Below are positions 33,604 to 42,257 of a stretch of 64,000 nucleotides of DNA, one piece after another. A model generated the notes under the pieces. The model did no database searches and was not told where the DNA came from. It worked only from the letters and a program-made list of their open reading frames with translations. This DNA is from Chloroflexota bacterium (GTDB lineage: Bacteria > Chloroflexota > Anaerolineae > UBA7937 > B3-Chlor): the NCBI GenBank assembly GCA_030613785.1, contig JAUWLF010000008.1, positions 1 through 64,000 of the forward strand. The letters are read 5' to 3'. Every line of letters starts with the position of its first letter. Within the stretch, counting starts at the first letter, position 1. Position numbers and translations under genes: made by a program.

Positions 33604-34593
33604 ATGTTGACTGATGACGTTCGTCGCGTACCGATCGCTTTTCTGCCCACGCCCTTGGTGGAGATGAGGCGTCTCACAGAAGAGCTTGGCGGGCCTCGGA
33701 TCTTCGTCAAGCGAGATGATCAGACAGGGCTGGCCACAGGAAGCAACAAGGCGCGCAAGTTGGAGTTCCTGATCGCCGAGGCCCTGGACGAGGGTGCCGA
33801 TACGGTGCTCACGGTGGGGTCTGCCCAGTCCAACCACGCCCGCCAGACGGCGGCGGCACCTGCCATGCACGGTCTCCGTTCGGTCCTCGTCCTCAGAGGA
33901 TCTCGCCCTGATCACTGGAACGGGAATCTGTTGCTGGATGACCTCCTTGGCGCCCGTGTGCACTGGGCGGGCGACGAACCTCCACATGAGACGATGATGG
34001 AGATGGCGAGGGAGGAGTAAGCCGCCGGCCGCCGCCCCTATCTGATCCCACTAGGCGGCTCCAACCGGGTTGGTGCGCTGGGCTACGTGGCAGCGATGGA
34101 GGAGTTGATGGGACAGATCGAAGAACTGGAACTGGACGTGGATGCCATAGTCTTCGCCTCCAGCTCAGGGGGTACTCAAACGGGCATGATGGTCGGCGCA
34201 AAAGCCTTGGGCTTCCGCGCTCAGGTTGTCGGCATCAGCGTGGACAAGACGGAGAAGGGATTGAAGGCGACCTTGGCGGAGCTCGTGTCTCAGACCGCGG
34301 AGTATCTAGGCCTAGGGCTGAGCTTCGATGAGGCCGACCTTGTGGTCTGCGACGACTACGTGGGAGAGGGTTACGGCGTACTGGGAGATCCAGAGCGATA
34401 GGCCATCCGTCTGATGGCAAAGGTGGAAGGACTCTTGCTGGACCCAGTCTACAGCGGCCGTGCCATGGCTGGCTTGCTCGACCTGATACGTAAGGGAGTC
34501 TTGGGGTCGAAAGAGACGGTCGTCTTCTGGCACACGGGCGGGACGTCGGCCCTGTTCGCCTATGACGAGGGATTGATGGAAAGCGCCTGGTGA
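33604..34593 (+). pseudogene. D-cysteine desulfhydrase / ACC deaminase-like PLP enzyme with two in-frame stops
   Basis: One frame of 329 codons matches the whole family length but is broken by TAA at 34018-34020 and TAG at 34399-34401. The parts read [20 protein letters not shown]... with the PLP lysine in [10 protein letters not shown] and [13 protein letters not shown]; then RPYLIPLGGSNRVGALGYV and SSSGGTQTGMM; then [10 protein letters not shown] and [16 protein letters not shown]. No frameshift is needed, so the loss is by point mutation. GAGGGG before the ATG remains intact. The active enzyme would degrade D-cysteine or related D-amino acids to keto acid, ammonia and sulfide. Sequencing error at two sites is possible but less likely. 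Confidence 0.8.
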
Positions 34594-34604
34594 ACCCATC
34601 TCCA

Positions 34605-34633
34605 TTGACTTTCGAATGCAAACTCACTAGAAT
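34605..34633 (+). promoter_or_regulatory. Promoter for polA-argS
   Basis: TTGACT (34605-34610), 17-bp spacer, TAGAAT (34628-34633), 29 nt before the polA ATG. Confidence 0.65.
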
Positions 34634-34662
34634 GAGGCGAGACGCTGGGAGGAGCTACTGGG

Positions 34663-37425
34663 ATGGCGGAGAAACTGGTGCTCGTTGACGGTCACGCCCT
34701 CGCCTATCGTGCTTTCTTCGCCCTGCCCGTGGATGGCTTTTCCACTTCCGAGGGCGAACTGACCAACGCGGTCTACGGTTTCAGCATGATGCTCCTGCGT
34801 GCGCTACAGGAGGAGAAGCCGGACTACGTCGCGGTGACATTCGATGCCCCTGCCGCCACCTTCCGCCATGAGGAGTTTGCAGAGTACAAGGCCCACCGTC
34901 CACCTATGCGAGAAGAGATGCGCAGCCAGATGGAGCGCATCCGCCAGGTCGTGGAGACACTGAACATCCCCATTTTCGAGGTTCCTGGCTACGAGGCGGA
35001 TGATCTGATCGGTTCTTTGGCGCGACAGGCAAGCGACGAGCAACTGGATACGATCATCATCACCGGCGACAACGATATCCTACAACTGGTGTCTCCGCAG
35101 GTGAAGGTGGTGACACCGGGAGGCCACCGGCAAAGGTTCTCCGACGCCAAGGTTTACGACGAGAAAGCGGTCAAGGAGAAATACAGGATAGACCCTCGGA
35201 TGTTGGTGGACTACAAGGCGCTGGTAGGCGACAAGTCGGACAACATCCCCGGCGTCGCCGGCGTAGGAGACAAGACCGCCAGAAGCTTGATTCAGACGTA
35301 TGGCACGGTAGAGGAGATCTACGAGCATCTGGACGAGATCGAGTCCACGCGCGCCAGGAAAGCTCTGGTCGGTCAAGAGGAGCAGGCCCTGCTGAGCAAG
35401 CACCTGGCCACGATAGTCACAAGTGTGCCCATTACGCTCGACTTGGAGAAGTGTCGCACGAGCGACTACGACAGGGATAGGGTGACGACTCTGTTTCGGG
35501 AGTTGGACTTCAGGAGCCTAGTGCAGCGGCTACCGATCAGCGATAGGGAAGAGGCTCACCAGATGACCTTTTTCGCGCAGGAGCCGTTGACGGGAGCGGA
35601 TAGCATCGCCGTAACTACGGAAGAGGAGTTGAACTCGTTAGTGTCTCGGCTCTCAGAATCGTCGCGTTTCGCTCTCGACGTGGAGACCACCAGCCCCGAC
35701 GCGATGAAGGCAGATCTGGTGGGTCTCTCCTTCGCCGCCAAATTCGGGGAGGCGTTCTATGTGCCGGTTGGACATGTGCTGCCAGGCGATACGAGAGCTC
35801 AGCTTCCCATGGCGTTGGTCGTCGAGCGCCTGCGCCCGGTGCTGGAGAATCCCAAGATCGCCAAGGCGGCTCACAACGCCAAGTATGATCTGACTGTCCT
35901 GGCCCGCCACGGGATTCGGGTGCAAGGCTTGGATGTCGACACCATGATCGCAGCCTACCTCCTCGACCCGTCTCGACGACGATACAGATTGAAGGACCTT
36001 GCCTGGAGCAAGCTCGGCATGGAGATGACGCCGATCACTGATCTCATCGGCAAAGGCCGTGATCGGATCACCATGGCTCAAGTATCCATTGCTGACGCTG
36101 CCGCCTATGCGGGGGCTGACGCAGATCTCATGTCTCGTCTGGTGGGAGTGCTGGAGGATGAGTTGCTGCAACGGGAGCAGTGGGACCTCTTCCGCGAGGT
36201 GGAGATGCCGCTGGTAGAGGTGCTGATGGACATGGAGATGACTGGCGTGGCCCTGGATACGGAGGAGTTGATGCAGATCTCAAGGATCTTCTACCAGCGT
36301 ATCGTCGCGCTGGAGAAGGAAATCCAGGATTTGGCGGGGCATCCGTTCAACGTCAGCTCGACTCAGCAGTTAGCGGTGGTCCTTTTTGAGGAACTAGGCT
36401 TGCCTGTACAGGCGAAGACCAAGACGGGCTACTCCACGAGGGCCAGCGTGCTGGAGGGATTGAGGGAACTGCATCCCATCATCGATCTGATTCTGGAGCA
36501 CCGGCAGCTGACGAAGTTGAAATCCACCTATGTAGACGCTCTGCCCTTGCTGCTGAACCGGGAGACCGGAAGGGTGCATACATCGTACAACCAGACCGGT
36601 ACCGTCACGGGACGCGTATCCTCGAGCGATCCCAATTTGCAGAACATCCCTATCCGCACCGAGTTGGGCCGTCACGTACGAGCTGCGTTTGTGGCGCAAG
36701 AGGGGTGGCTCCTGCTAGGAGCTGACTACTCCCAAGTGGAGTTGCGTATCATGGCCCACATCTCTCAGGACCCCAATCTCCTGGGCGCCTTTGCACGAGG
36801 AGAGGATATCCACGCCAGCACCGCTTCCGCTATTCTCCAGGTCCCCTTGTCCGAAGTCACTCCAGCAATGCGTCGCTTGGCCAAGACAATCAACTTCGGC
36901 ATCATCTACGGGATGGGTGAGTATGGGCTTGCTCAGAGAACTGAACTCTCCCTCGAGGAGGCCCGTGAATTCATCGCCGACTACTTCGAGCGGTATGAAA
37001 GAGTGAAAGACTATGTGGAGCGCACCAAGCGGGAAGCCCACGAACAGGGATATGTGTCCACCATCTTGGGGCGCCGCCGCTACTTCCCTGAACTGCAAGC
37101 CACCAGTCAGGCCCATGGAGGGAGGAACCGTGCCGCCGAGCGTGAAGCGATCAACATGCCCATTCAGGGTTCGGCGGCCGATATCCTCAAGATAGCCATG
37201 GTTCGATTGCATCGTGCCCTCGAGAAACGCAACTTGGGTGCGCGTATGATCCTACAAGTCCATGATGAGCTGGTCGTGGAGGTGCCGCAGGAGGAACTAA
37301 GCGCGGTCGCCCACCTGGTACGCTCAGTCATGGAAAAGGCCTGGGATCTCGATGCATCTCTGAAGGTAGATGTGGCAGTCGGGAGGAACTGGGAGCAGAT
37401 GGAGGCGTACGAGACTCAGTCATGA
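34663..37425 (+). CDS. polA: DNA polymerase I
   Basis: 920 residues with all three domains. The 5'-3' exonuclease (1-300) shows GYEADDLIGSLA and GDKSDNIPGVAGVGDKTA. The 3'-5' proofreading domain keeps its acids: DVE in FALDVETTSPD, NAKYD and the YAGADAD end motif, so proofreading is probably active. The polymerase domain shows YSQVELRIMAHIS (motif A), RRLAKTINFGIIYGMGEYG (motif B) and QVHDELVVEV (motif C). It fills gaps in repair and removes RNA primers. GGGAGGAGC precedes the start. The last 4 nt overlap argS. Confidence 0.97.
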   Translation: MAEKLVLVDGHALAYRAFFALPVDGFSTSEGELTNAVYGFSMMLLRALQEEKPDYVAVTFDAPAATFRHEEFAEYKAHRPPMREEMRSQMERIRQVVETLNIPIFEVPGYEADDLIGSLARQASDEQLDTIIITGDNDILQLVSPQVKVVTPGGHRQRFSDAKVYDEKAVKEKYRIDPRMLVDYKALVGDKSDNIPGVAGVGDKTARSLIQTYGTVEEIYEHLDEIESTRARKALVGQEEQALLSKHLATIVTSVPITLDLEKCRTSDYDRDRVTTLFRELDFRSLVQRLPISDREEAHQMTFFAQEPLTGADSIAVTTEEELNSLVSRLSESSRFALDVETTSPDAMKADLVGLSFAAKFGEAFYVPVGHVLPGDTRAQLPMALVVERLRPVLENPKIAKAAHNAKYDLTVLARHGIRVQGLDVDTMIAAYLLDPSRRRYRLKDLAWSKLGMEMTPITDLIGKGRDRITMAQVSIADAAAYAGADADLMSRLVGVLEDELLQREQWDLFREVEMPLVEVLMDMEMTGVALDTEELMQISRIFYQRIVALEKEIQDLAGHPFNVSSTQQLAVVLFEELGLPVQAKTKTGYSTRASVLEGLRELHPIIDLILEHRQLTKLKSTYVDALPLLLNRETGRVHTSYNQTGTVTGRVSSSDPNLQNIPIRTELGRHVRAAFVAQEGWLLLGADYSQVELRIMAHISQDPNLLGAFARGEDIHASTASAILQVPLSEVTPAMRRLAKTINFGIIYGMGEYGLAQRTELSLEEAREFIADYFERYERVKDYVERTKREAHEQGYVSTILGRRRYFPELQATSQAHGGRNRAAEREAINMPIQGSAADILKIAMVRLHRALEKRNLGARMILQVHDELVVEVPQEELSAVAHLVRSVMEKAWDLDASLKVDVAVGRNWEQMEAYETQS

Positions 37426-39092
37426 CAGAGCAGCCATTGCACAGAATCGAGAGGCTGGTTCGAGAGGCCATCCTGGCGGCTCAGGACACTGGTGACTTGC
37501 CCCCATTCGATCTTCCCCAGCTATTGGTCGAGCGGCCGCAACGGGAAGAGCACGGCGACTATGCCACAACTGCAGCTTTGCAGTTGGCGAACGCAGCCCG
37601 CATGTCCCCCTTGCGCGTGGCAGAAGCCATCGCCTCTCGAATCCCAGAAGCCCACTTCATCTCTCGAGTAGATGTGGCCAAGCCCGGGTTCATCAATTTC
37701 ACCCTGAACGACAACTGGCTGACCCGCCAGGTCGCCGAGATCCTGGCTGCCGGAGAGAGCTATGGAAGCGTCTCCCTGGGTCGAGGGGAAAAGGTCCAGG
37801 TGGAGTACGTCAGTGCGAACCCCACGGGTCCCCTCCATGTGGGCTCTGGGCGGAACGCTGTGATTGGCGACAGCCTAGCCAATGTCTTGGAAGCAGCGAG
37901 CTACGATGTCCAGCGGGAATACTATGTCAACGACACGGGTACTCAGATGCGTCTCTTTGCAGAGACGCTCTACGCGCGTTACGCACAGGCCCTAGGTCGC
38001 GATGAACGGATTCCCGAGGACGGCTATCGAGGTACCTATTTGGTCGAAATGGGAGATGAGATCGCTCGCGAGGAGGGCGAGAGATTTCTGGAGATGCCTC
38101 GCGAGGAGGCGGTTACTGCCTTGTACGAAGTTGGATTGGACAAGATGCTGGCCTCAGCGAGGGATGACTTGGCGATGATGGGCATCACCTATGATCGGTG
38201 GTTCTCCGAACGGAGCCTTTATGACAGTGGGCTCTTCGACCACGTCTTCGCCATGCTGCGAGACAAAGGCCATATCGCTGAGCGAGACGGGGCGGTATGG
38301 TTCGCCTCGAGCGACTTGGGCGATGACAAAGACAACGTGCTCATCCGATCCGATGGAAAGCCAGGCTATCTGGCCTCTGACATTAGCTACCACTATGACA
38401 AGTTCATCCGGCGCGGCTTCGGGAAGGTGATAGATGTGTGGGGCGCTGACCATCAGGGGCATGTGCCTCGCATGAAGGCTGCGATGAGAGCCATTGGCGT
38501 GGATCCTGACAACCTGGTCATCATCATCTATCAGTTGGTTACGGTGAGGCAAGGTGGCGAGATAGTGCGGTTGTCCAAACGTACCGGCGACATCATCAGT
38601 CTGCGGGAGGTCCTGGAGGAAATCGGTCCTGACGCAGTGCGATTCCTGCTCTTGTCCCGTGCCGCTGACAGTCAGATGGAGCTGGATCTTGACTTGGCGA
38701 AGGAGCAATCCAGCGAGAACCCGGTGTACTATGTGCAGTATGCGCACGCCCGGATAGCCAGTATCCTCCGCTATGCCCAAGGGATAGACTTCAGTGATGC
38801 TGATTTGTCGCTGCTGGTTCACCCAGCGGAGTTGGCCTTGATCCGGCAGATGCTGCGCTTGCCCGAGTTGGTGGAGAAAGCCGCAATCAGTCTTAGCCCG
38901 CACTACCTTACCTTCTACGCTCAGGATCTGGCTGGCACCTTCCACCCTTTCTACAAACAGTGTCGGGTGGTCTCATCACTTCCTGAGGACTTACCTCTCA
39001 ACAAGGCGCGGTTGAAGCTGGTGGCAGCAGCCAAGATCGTGCTGGCTCGTGTCCTGGACTTGATGGGGGTCGGCGCGCCTGAGACGATGTAG
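37422..39092 (+). CDS. argS: Arginine--tRNA ligase
   Basis: 556 residues, class I synthetase. The HIGH-type site is NPTGPLHVGSGRN, the KMSKS-like site VRLSKRTGDIISL, and the ArgS-specific N-terminal domain (DYATTAALQLANAARMSPLRVAEAI) and C-terminal anticodon-binding domain are present. It overlaps polA by ATGA, indicating coupled expression. Charges tRNA-Arg in the cytoplasm. tRNA-Val follows 77 nt later from its own promoter. Confidence 0.97.
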   Translation: MTEQPLHRIERLVREAILAAQDTGDLPPFDLPQLLVERPQREEHGDYATTAALQLANAARMSPLRVAEAIASRIPEAHFISRVDVAKPGFINFTLNDNWLTRQVAEILAAGESYGSVSLGRGEKVQVEYVSANPTGPLHVGSGRNAVIGDSLANVLEAASYDVQREYYVNDTGTQMRLFAETLYARYAQALGRDERIPEDGYRGTYLVEMGDEIAREEGERFLEMPREEAVTALYEVGLDKMLASARDDLAMMGITYDRWFSERSLYDSGLFDHVFAMLRDKGHIAERDGAVWFASSDLGDDKDNVLIRSDGKPGYLASDISYHYDKFIRRGFGKVIDVWGADHQGHVPRMKAAMRAIGVDPDNLVIIIYQLVTVRQGGEIVRLSKRTGDIISLREVLEEIGPDAVRFLLLSRAADSQMELDLDLAKEQSSENPVYYVQYAHARIASILRYAQGIDFSDADLSLLVHPAELALIRQMLRLPELVEKAAISLSPHYLTFYAQDLAGTFHPFYKQCRVVSSLPEDLPLNKARLKLVAAAKIVLARVLDLMGVGAPETM

Positions 39093-39131
39093 CTGCACTC
39101 GGGTCGGGCACTTGGTGAGCGACTTCACAGA

Positions 39132-39160
39132 TTGACGTGCTTCTCGCTCGATTGTATAAT
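39132..39160 (+). promoter_or_regulatory. Promoter for tRNA-Val
   Basis: TTGACG (39132-39137), 17-bp spacer, TATAAT (39155-39160), 9 nt before the mature tRNA 5' end, so the primary transcript starts almost at the tRNA. Confidence 0.75.
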
Positions 39161-39168
39161 GGGGTCGA

Positions 39169-39241
39169 GGGCGGATAGCTCAGCTGGGAGAGCGCTTCCC
39201 TTACAAGGAAGAGGTCGCAGGTTCGAGCCCTGTTCCGCCCA
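39169..39241 (+). tRNA. tRNA-Val (anticodon TAC)
   Basis: Acceptor GGGCGGA pairs with TCCGCCC; D-arm GCTC/GAGC; anticodon stem CTTCC/GGAAG with loop CTTACAA; T-loop TTCGAGC. Discriminator A; CCA not encoded. Reads GUA and related Val codons. Confidence 0.95.
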
Positions 39242-39340
39242 TTTGGTCTTGCGGAGGGGAAGCACCGACTCTCAGACCGACTGTGATGGGCGATAGTGTG
39301 AGAAGCAGTTGTGCCATCGTCGTGGGACAGAGAGCGCAGA

Positions 39341-39362
39341 GATAGCTCGGCTGGGAAGAGCG
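39341..39362 (+). other. tRNA 5'-half-like sequence upstream of trmI
   Basis: This 22-nt stretch repeats the D-arm region of tRNA-Val (39173-39194) with one substitution and one inserted A, keeping the GCTC/GAGC pairing. The anticodon and T-arm that should follow cannot be folded, so it is not a functional tRNA. It is either a decayed tRNA copy or a tRNA-mimicking leader element. Confidence 0.45.
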
Positions 39363-39456
39363 GTGCTGTTGGCTGCAGGGCCAGTAGGGTAGCCTCGTCG
39401 GCTGAAATTCCATTTGGCACGTCAGCGCTCCCTTTCTCTGGGATGGAGTTCTGGGG

Positions 39457-40248
39457 ATGACCTTGGCGAAAGAGCAAGATCTGGTGCTCTTGCTAGGTAA
39501 AGATGGCAAGCGATTCATTTTCCGTTTGAGCCCCGGGGACGAATTGCATACCCACCGGGGCTTCATAAGGCACAGCGATATTGTGGGCCAACCTCTGGGG
39601 GCCCAGGTGACGTCTCATCTTGACTACCCCTTCTATCTTCTTCGGCCATCGATTCACGACCTGATCATGAGCAGTAAGCGCGAAAGCCAGATCATCTATC
39701 CCAAAGAGAGCGGCTACGTCCTGCTGAAGATGAACATCGTAGCGGGCAGCAGGGTGATTGAAGTGGGGGCAGGCAGTGGAGCGATGACCATCGCTCTCGC
39801 TCAGGGGGTGATGCCCACCGGCAGGGTCTACTCCTATGATCGGCGGGATGACATGCTCGGGCTCGCCACCAAGAACCTGTCTCGCCTGGACTTGCTAGAG
39901 TACGTGGACCTGAATCATCGCGACGTCGCCGAGGGGTTCGACGAGACAGAGGTAGACGCTCTGTTCATGGATGTGAGGGAACCCCACCTCTACATCGCTC
40001 AGGTGAGGGAGGCCCTGGCTGGTGGGGGCTTCTTTGGGGCGCTCGTCCCCACCACCAATCAGGTATCAGCTCTCCTGGATGCGCTGATTGGCGAGAGGTT
40101 TGTGGATCTGGAGGCGTGCGAAATCCTGCTGCGACATTACAAGACCGTGCCAGCTCGCCTGCGCCCAGAGGATCGCATGGTTGCCCATACGGGGTATCTG
40201 GTATTCGCGCGGCCAGTAGCTCCAGAACAACGACCGGAAGCAGAATAG
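39457..40248 (+). CDS. trmI: tRNA (adenine-58-N1)-methyltransferase TrmI
   Basis: 263 residues. The N-terminal beta-rich part includes HTHRGFIRHSDIVGQPLG, and the Rossmann domain has VIEVGAGSGAMTIALA (SAM motif I), VYSYDRRDDML and VDALFMDVREP (the catalytic-region motif). These are characteristic of TrmI, which makes m1A58 in the T-loop of tRNA and stabilises it, typical of warm-living lineages. It follows tRNA-Val by 215 nt; a tRNA-like fragment sits in that gap. Confidence 0.92.
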   Translation: MTLAKEQDLVLLLGKDGKRFIFRLSPGDELHTHRGFIRHSDIVGQPLGAQVTSHLDYPFYLLRPSIHDLIMSSKRESQIIYPKESGYVLLKMNIVAGSRVIEVGAGSGAMTIALAQGVMPTGRVYSYDRRDDMLGLATKNLSRLDLLEYVDLNHRDVAEGFDETEVDALFMDVREPHLYIAQVREALAGGGFFGALVPTTNQVSALLDALIGERFVDLEACEILLRHYKTVPARLRPEDRMVAHTGYLVFARPVAPEQRPEAE

Positions 40249-40465
40249 GAGCAGTGACCGACGGCAGCAGCGACCTGCCCAGGTCTGAAGCAGATAGGTT
40301 GGGCGTGACCGTGGTTGCAGGTGGCTCTCGGCAGGGCAGAGGCCTGAGAAGGCCGAGAAGAATGACGGTAGCAGCTTGGGCGAGATTCGGCCGGACAAGC
40401 TAGTGCTGGCTCTGGCATCATGTCCCGCCCACGCACCCATTCTACGATCAAGAGGCAAGGCAAGT

Positions 40466-41008
40466 ATGTTTCGAAGAAGACCTCTTCGACGGATAAGGCG
40501 CTTTCGGCCAACTATCCGTAGGAGACCCATTCCCCAGCCTCTCAGGAGAGCGATGAGGCTTTTCGAGCAGGGGGAGTTCGAGGAGGCCGCCGAGGCTTTC
40601 GACAATCTGGCGCAAGAGGCTCAGGACAGAGGGATGGTATTCCAAGCCGCCAACCTGACCATGCAAAGCGCTCGCTGCCATCTGCGACTCGATGACCTTG
40701 ACTCAGCCTACGACAGAGGAATGAAGGGGCTAGAACTGTTCAAGCGAGCTGAGCGGCCCGGCGCGGCCAAGAGGCTGGGCGACAGGATGGTGAAGATCCT
40801 CCGAGAGAAGGGGCGTGACGCCGACGCAGAAGCCCTGGAGCGGGAGCTAGGACAGCTTCCAATGGCCCCACGTGCCGCCGCCGGACGAGGAGAGTTGCCA
40901 GGCAAATGCCCTCAGTGCGGCGGGCCGATCAAAGAAGCGGAGGCGAATTGGGTGGGCCGCTCCTCCGCAGAATGTCCCTATTGCGGCTCAGTCGTCAAAG
41001 CCCAGTGA
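40466..41008 (+). CDS. TPR-like protein with C-terminal zinc ribbon
   Basis: 180 residues from ATG 40466 (AAGG five bases upstream). The Arg-rich N-terminus (MFRRRPLRRIRRFRPTIRRR) is followed by a helical region with TPR character (LFEQGEFEEAAEAFDNLAQEAQ, AANLTMQSARCHLRLDDLDSAYDRG) and ends in a zinc ribbon with CPQCGGPIK and CPYCGS. No signal peptide. It may bind RNA or scaffold a complex; function unknown. The gene is flanked by trmI and a GcvH-like gene, all on the plus strand. Confidence 0.65.
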   Translation: MFRRRPLRRIRRFRPTIRRRPIPQPLRRAMRLFEQGEFEEAAEAFDNLAQEAQDRGMVFQAANLTMQSARCHLRLDDLDSAYDRGMKGLELFKRAERPGAAKRLGDRMVKILREKGRDADAEALERELGQLPMAPRAAAGRGELPGKCPQCGGPIKEAEANWVGRSSAECPYCGSVVKAQ

Positions 41009-41101
41009 TGGCCCATTCTGTCTATGACCACGGTTCCCGGAGGGCACCGCTGACTTCTGAGGTACTCCGGCCTCACAGCTAGACGACGCCAGGGGCGTGC
41101 G

Positions 41102-41566
41102 GTGGGTTGGGAAAGGTACGTCGAGATAACCATAGACGGGCTCACCTACAGGTTTGCTGAGGCTGCCTACTATTCCGCAGACGGCTTATGGGTGGCTGTG
41201 GATGGGCAGTATGCGCGCGTAGGTGTGGGGGACCACCTGTGTCGCTGCATCTCACCCAGTCTGAACTTCATCGAACCACGAGGGCCCGGGACGGAAGTGA
41301 GGCAGGGTGAGGACATGGGGAGATTCGACCTGGTCACGATCGATGTTCCGATCCTCTCTCCCCTGAGCGGGGTCATCCAGGAGATCAACGATGAATTGAT
41401 CAGCAACCTGTGGTTGTTGGACAGCGATCCCTATGGTGAGGGCTGGCTAGCCCTCGTCAGCCTCACTGACTTCGCAGCCGACCGGGAAAGACTGTTGCAT
41501 GCACAAGGCTACCTCGATGTGCTACGGGAGGCGGCGAAGTCATCCATGCTCATGATAGATGAGTAG
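41102..41566 (+). CDS. GcvH/lipoyl-domain-like protein lacking the lipoyl lysine
   Basis: 154 residues from a GTG. The pattern GLWVAVDGQYARVGVGDHL, GTEVRQGEDMG, LSPLSGVIQEINDELISN and SDPYGEGWLALVSL follows glycine-cleavage H protein closely. The H-protein modification loop (ESVKAVSDLYSP) is replaced by LVTIDVPILSP, shorter and with no lysine, so it cannot be lipoylated in the usual place. No gcvT, gcvP or lipoyl ligase gene is nearby. It may be a structural paralogue with a new role; such H-like proteins are known in other anaerobes, role mostly unclear. Confidence 0.7.
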   Translation: MGWERYVEITIDGLTYRFAEAAYYSADGLWVAVDGQYARVGVGDHLCRCISPSLNFIEPRGPGTEVRQGEDMGRFDLVTIDVPILSPLSGVIQEINDELISNLWLLDSDPYGEGWLALVSLTDFAADRERLLHAQGYLDVLREAAKSSMLMIDE

Positions 41567-41628
41567 ACCCCGTCGAGGGTCTTCTGCCAGCACGACCAGG
41601 AACAGAGATCTACGGCTCGCTCCCTCAG

Positions 41629-41999
41629 TCACCGTCCCAAGGTGAGTCGCTGCCTGTCTTCCAGCAGGGAGGAGATGGCCTCCGCTAGTGAAAGATGATC
41701 ACCCAACGTGGCACACAGACGTGTTCCCCGAAGTGCCACGGCGTCAGGTCCATAGCACAGGACGCAGGCGAGAGATCTGACGGCAAGTAAGACATCGAAG
41801 GCGAGCTTGTAGCGAGAGGATCCTACTTCGTGACTGCGACCCTAGGGGATCCTAGCGGTGCGCCTGATGCGGAGGACCTGGATGTCTTCTCCGTTGCGAT
41901 AAGCGGAAACGGTGACCTGATGCCCCAGTCTCCCGAGGGCTACCATTTCCACCAAGACGCGGGCGTGACAAGCGCAGTCGGCGAGAAGAGAGGAGTGGG
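41629..41999 (-). pseudogene. Glycosyltransferase family 4 remnant
   Basis: One minus-strand frame, interrupted by TAG at 41844-41842. Before it: ARVLVEMVALGRLGHQVTVSAYRNGEDI, a GT4 N-terminal pattern (group-1 glycosyltransferase first Rossmann strand). After it: EVGSSRYKLAFDVLLAVRSL, which continues that domain, then an abrupt jump to LSLAEAISSLLEDRQRL, typical of the far C-terminal end of GT4 proteins. The catalytic middle (about 200 residues) is missing. This reads as an internally deleted and stopped pseudogene. Confidence 0.5.
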
Positions 42000-42007
42000 A
42001 ACGACGA

Positions 42008-42256
42008 TCAGGGCGTGATACTGCTTATCAGTCGCAACTTCTCGTTCCGACGCAATCGCCGTATCGCAGCCTCCTGTCGTCTTGCCTCCTGATCTGTGGC
42101 ATGCTCTCGGCAATAGGCTAGTGTGACTGGTAGACGGGCTCTCGTGTACCTGCTTCCCTTGCCCGCCTGGTGGGCGCGCACCCTGCGCTCCAGATCGCTG
42201 GTCCAGCCTGTGTATAGAGTCCCATCGGAGCAGCGGAGAATGTAGGTATGGGGCAT
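42008..42256 (-). CDS. GIY-YIG domain endonuclease-like protein (UPF0213 type)
   Basis: 82 residues from ATG 42256, one base after the tyrA stop and preceded by AGGAAGGA. Opening MPHTYILRCSDGTLYTGWTSDLE carries the paired YIL...YTG strands of the GIY-YIG fold, with the arginine of RRVRAHQAGKGSRYTRARLP and a glutamate near EARRQEAAIRRL. Small stand-alone proteins of this kind resemble UPF0213; nuclease activity is not proven for most. Last gene of the S2P-HD-tyrA operon. Confidence 0.85.
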   Translation of the reverse strand: MPHTYILRCSDGTLYTGWTSDLERRVRAHQAGKGSRYTRARLPVTLAYCREHATDQEARRQEAAIRRLRRNEKLRLISSITP

Positions 42257-42257
42257 T

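Noticed and set aside
34018-34401. Reassignment of stop codons to explain the desulfhydrase frame
   Set aside because: Many other genes here end normally at TAA, TAG and TGA, so recoding is very unlikely; pseudogenisation is simpler.
39341-39420. A functional extra tRNA between tRNA-Val and trmI
   Set aside because: Only the D-arm is preserved; neither the anticodon stem nor the T-arm can be paired.
41830-42018. Plus-strand 62-codon ORF in the 41.6-42.0 kb gap
   Set aside because: It is antisense to the glycosyltransferase-like remnant, which has recognisable motifs.
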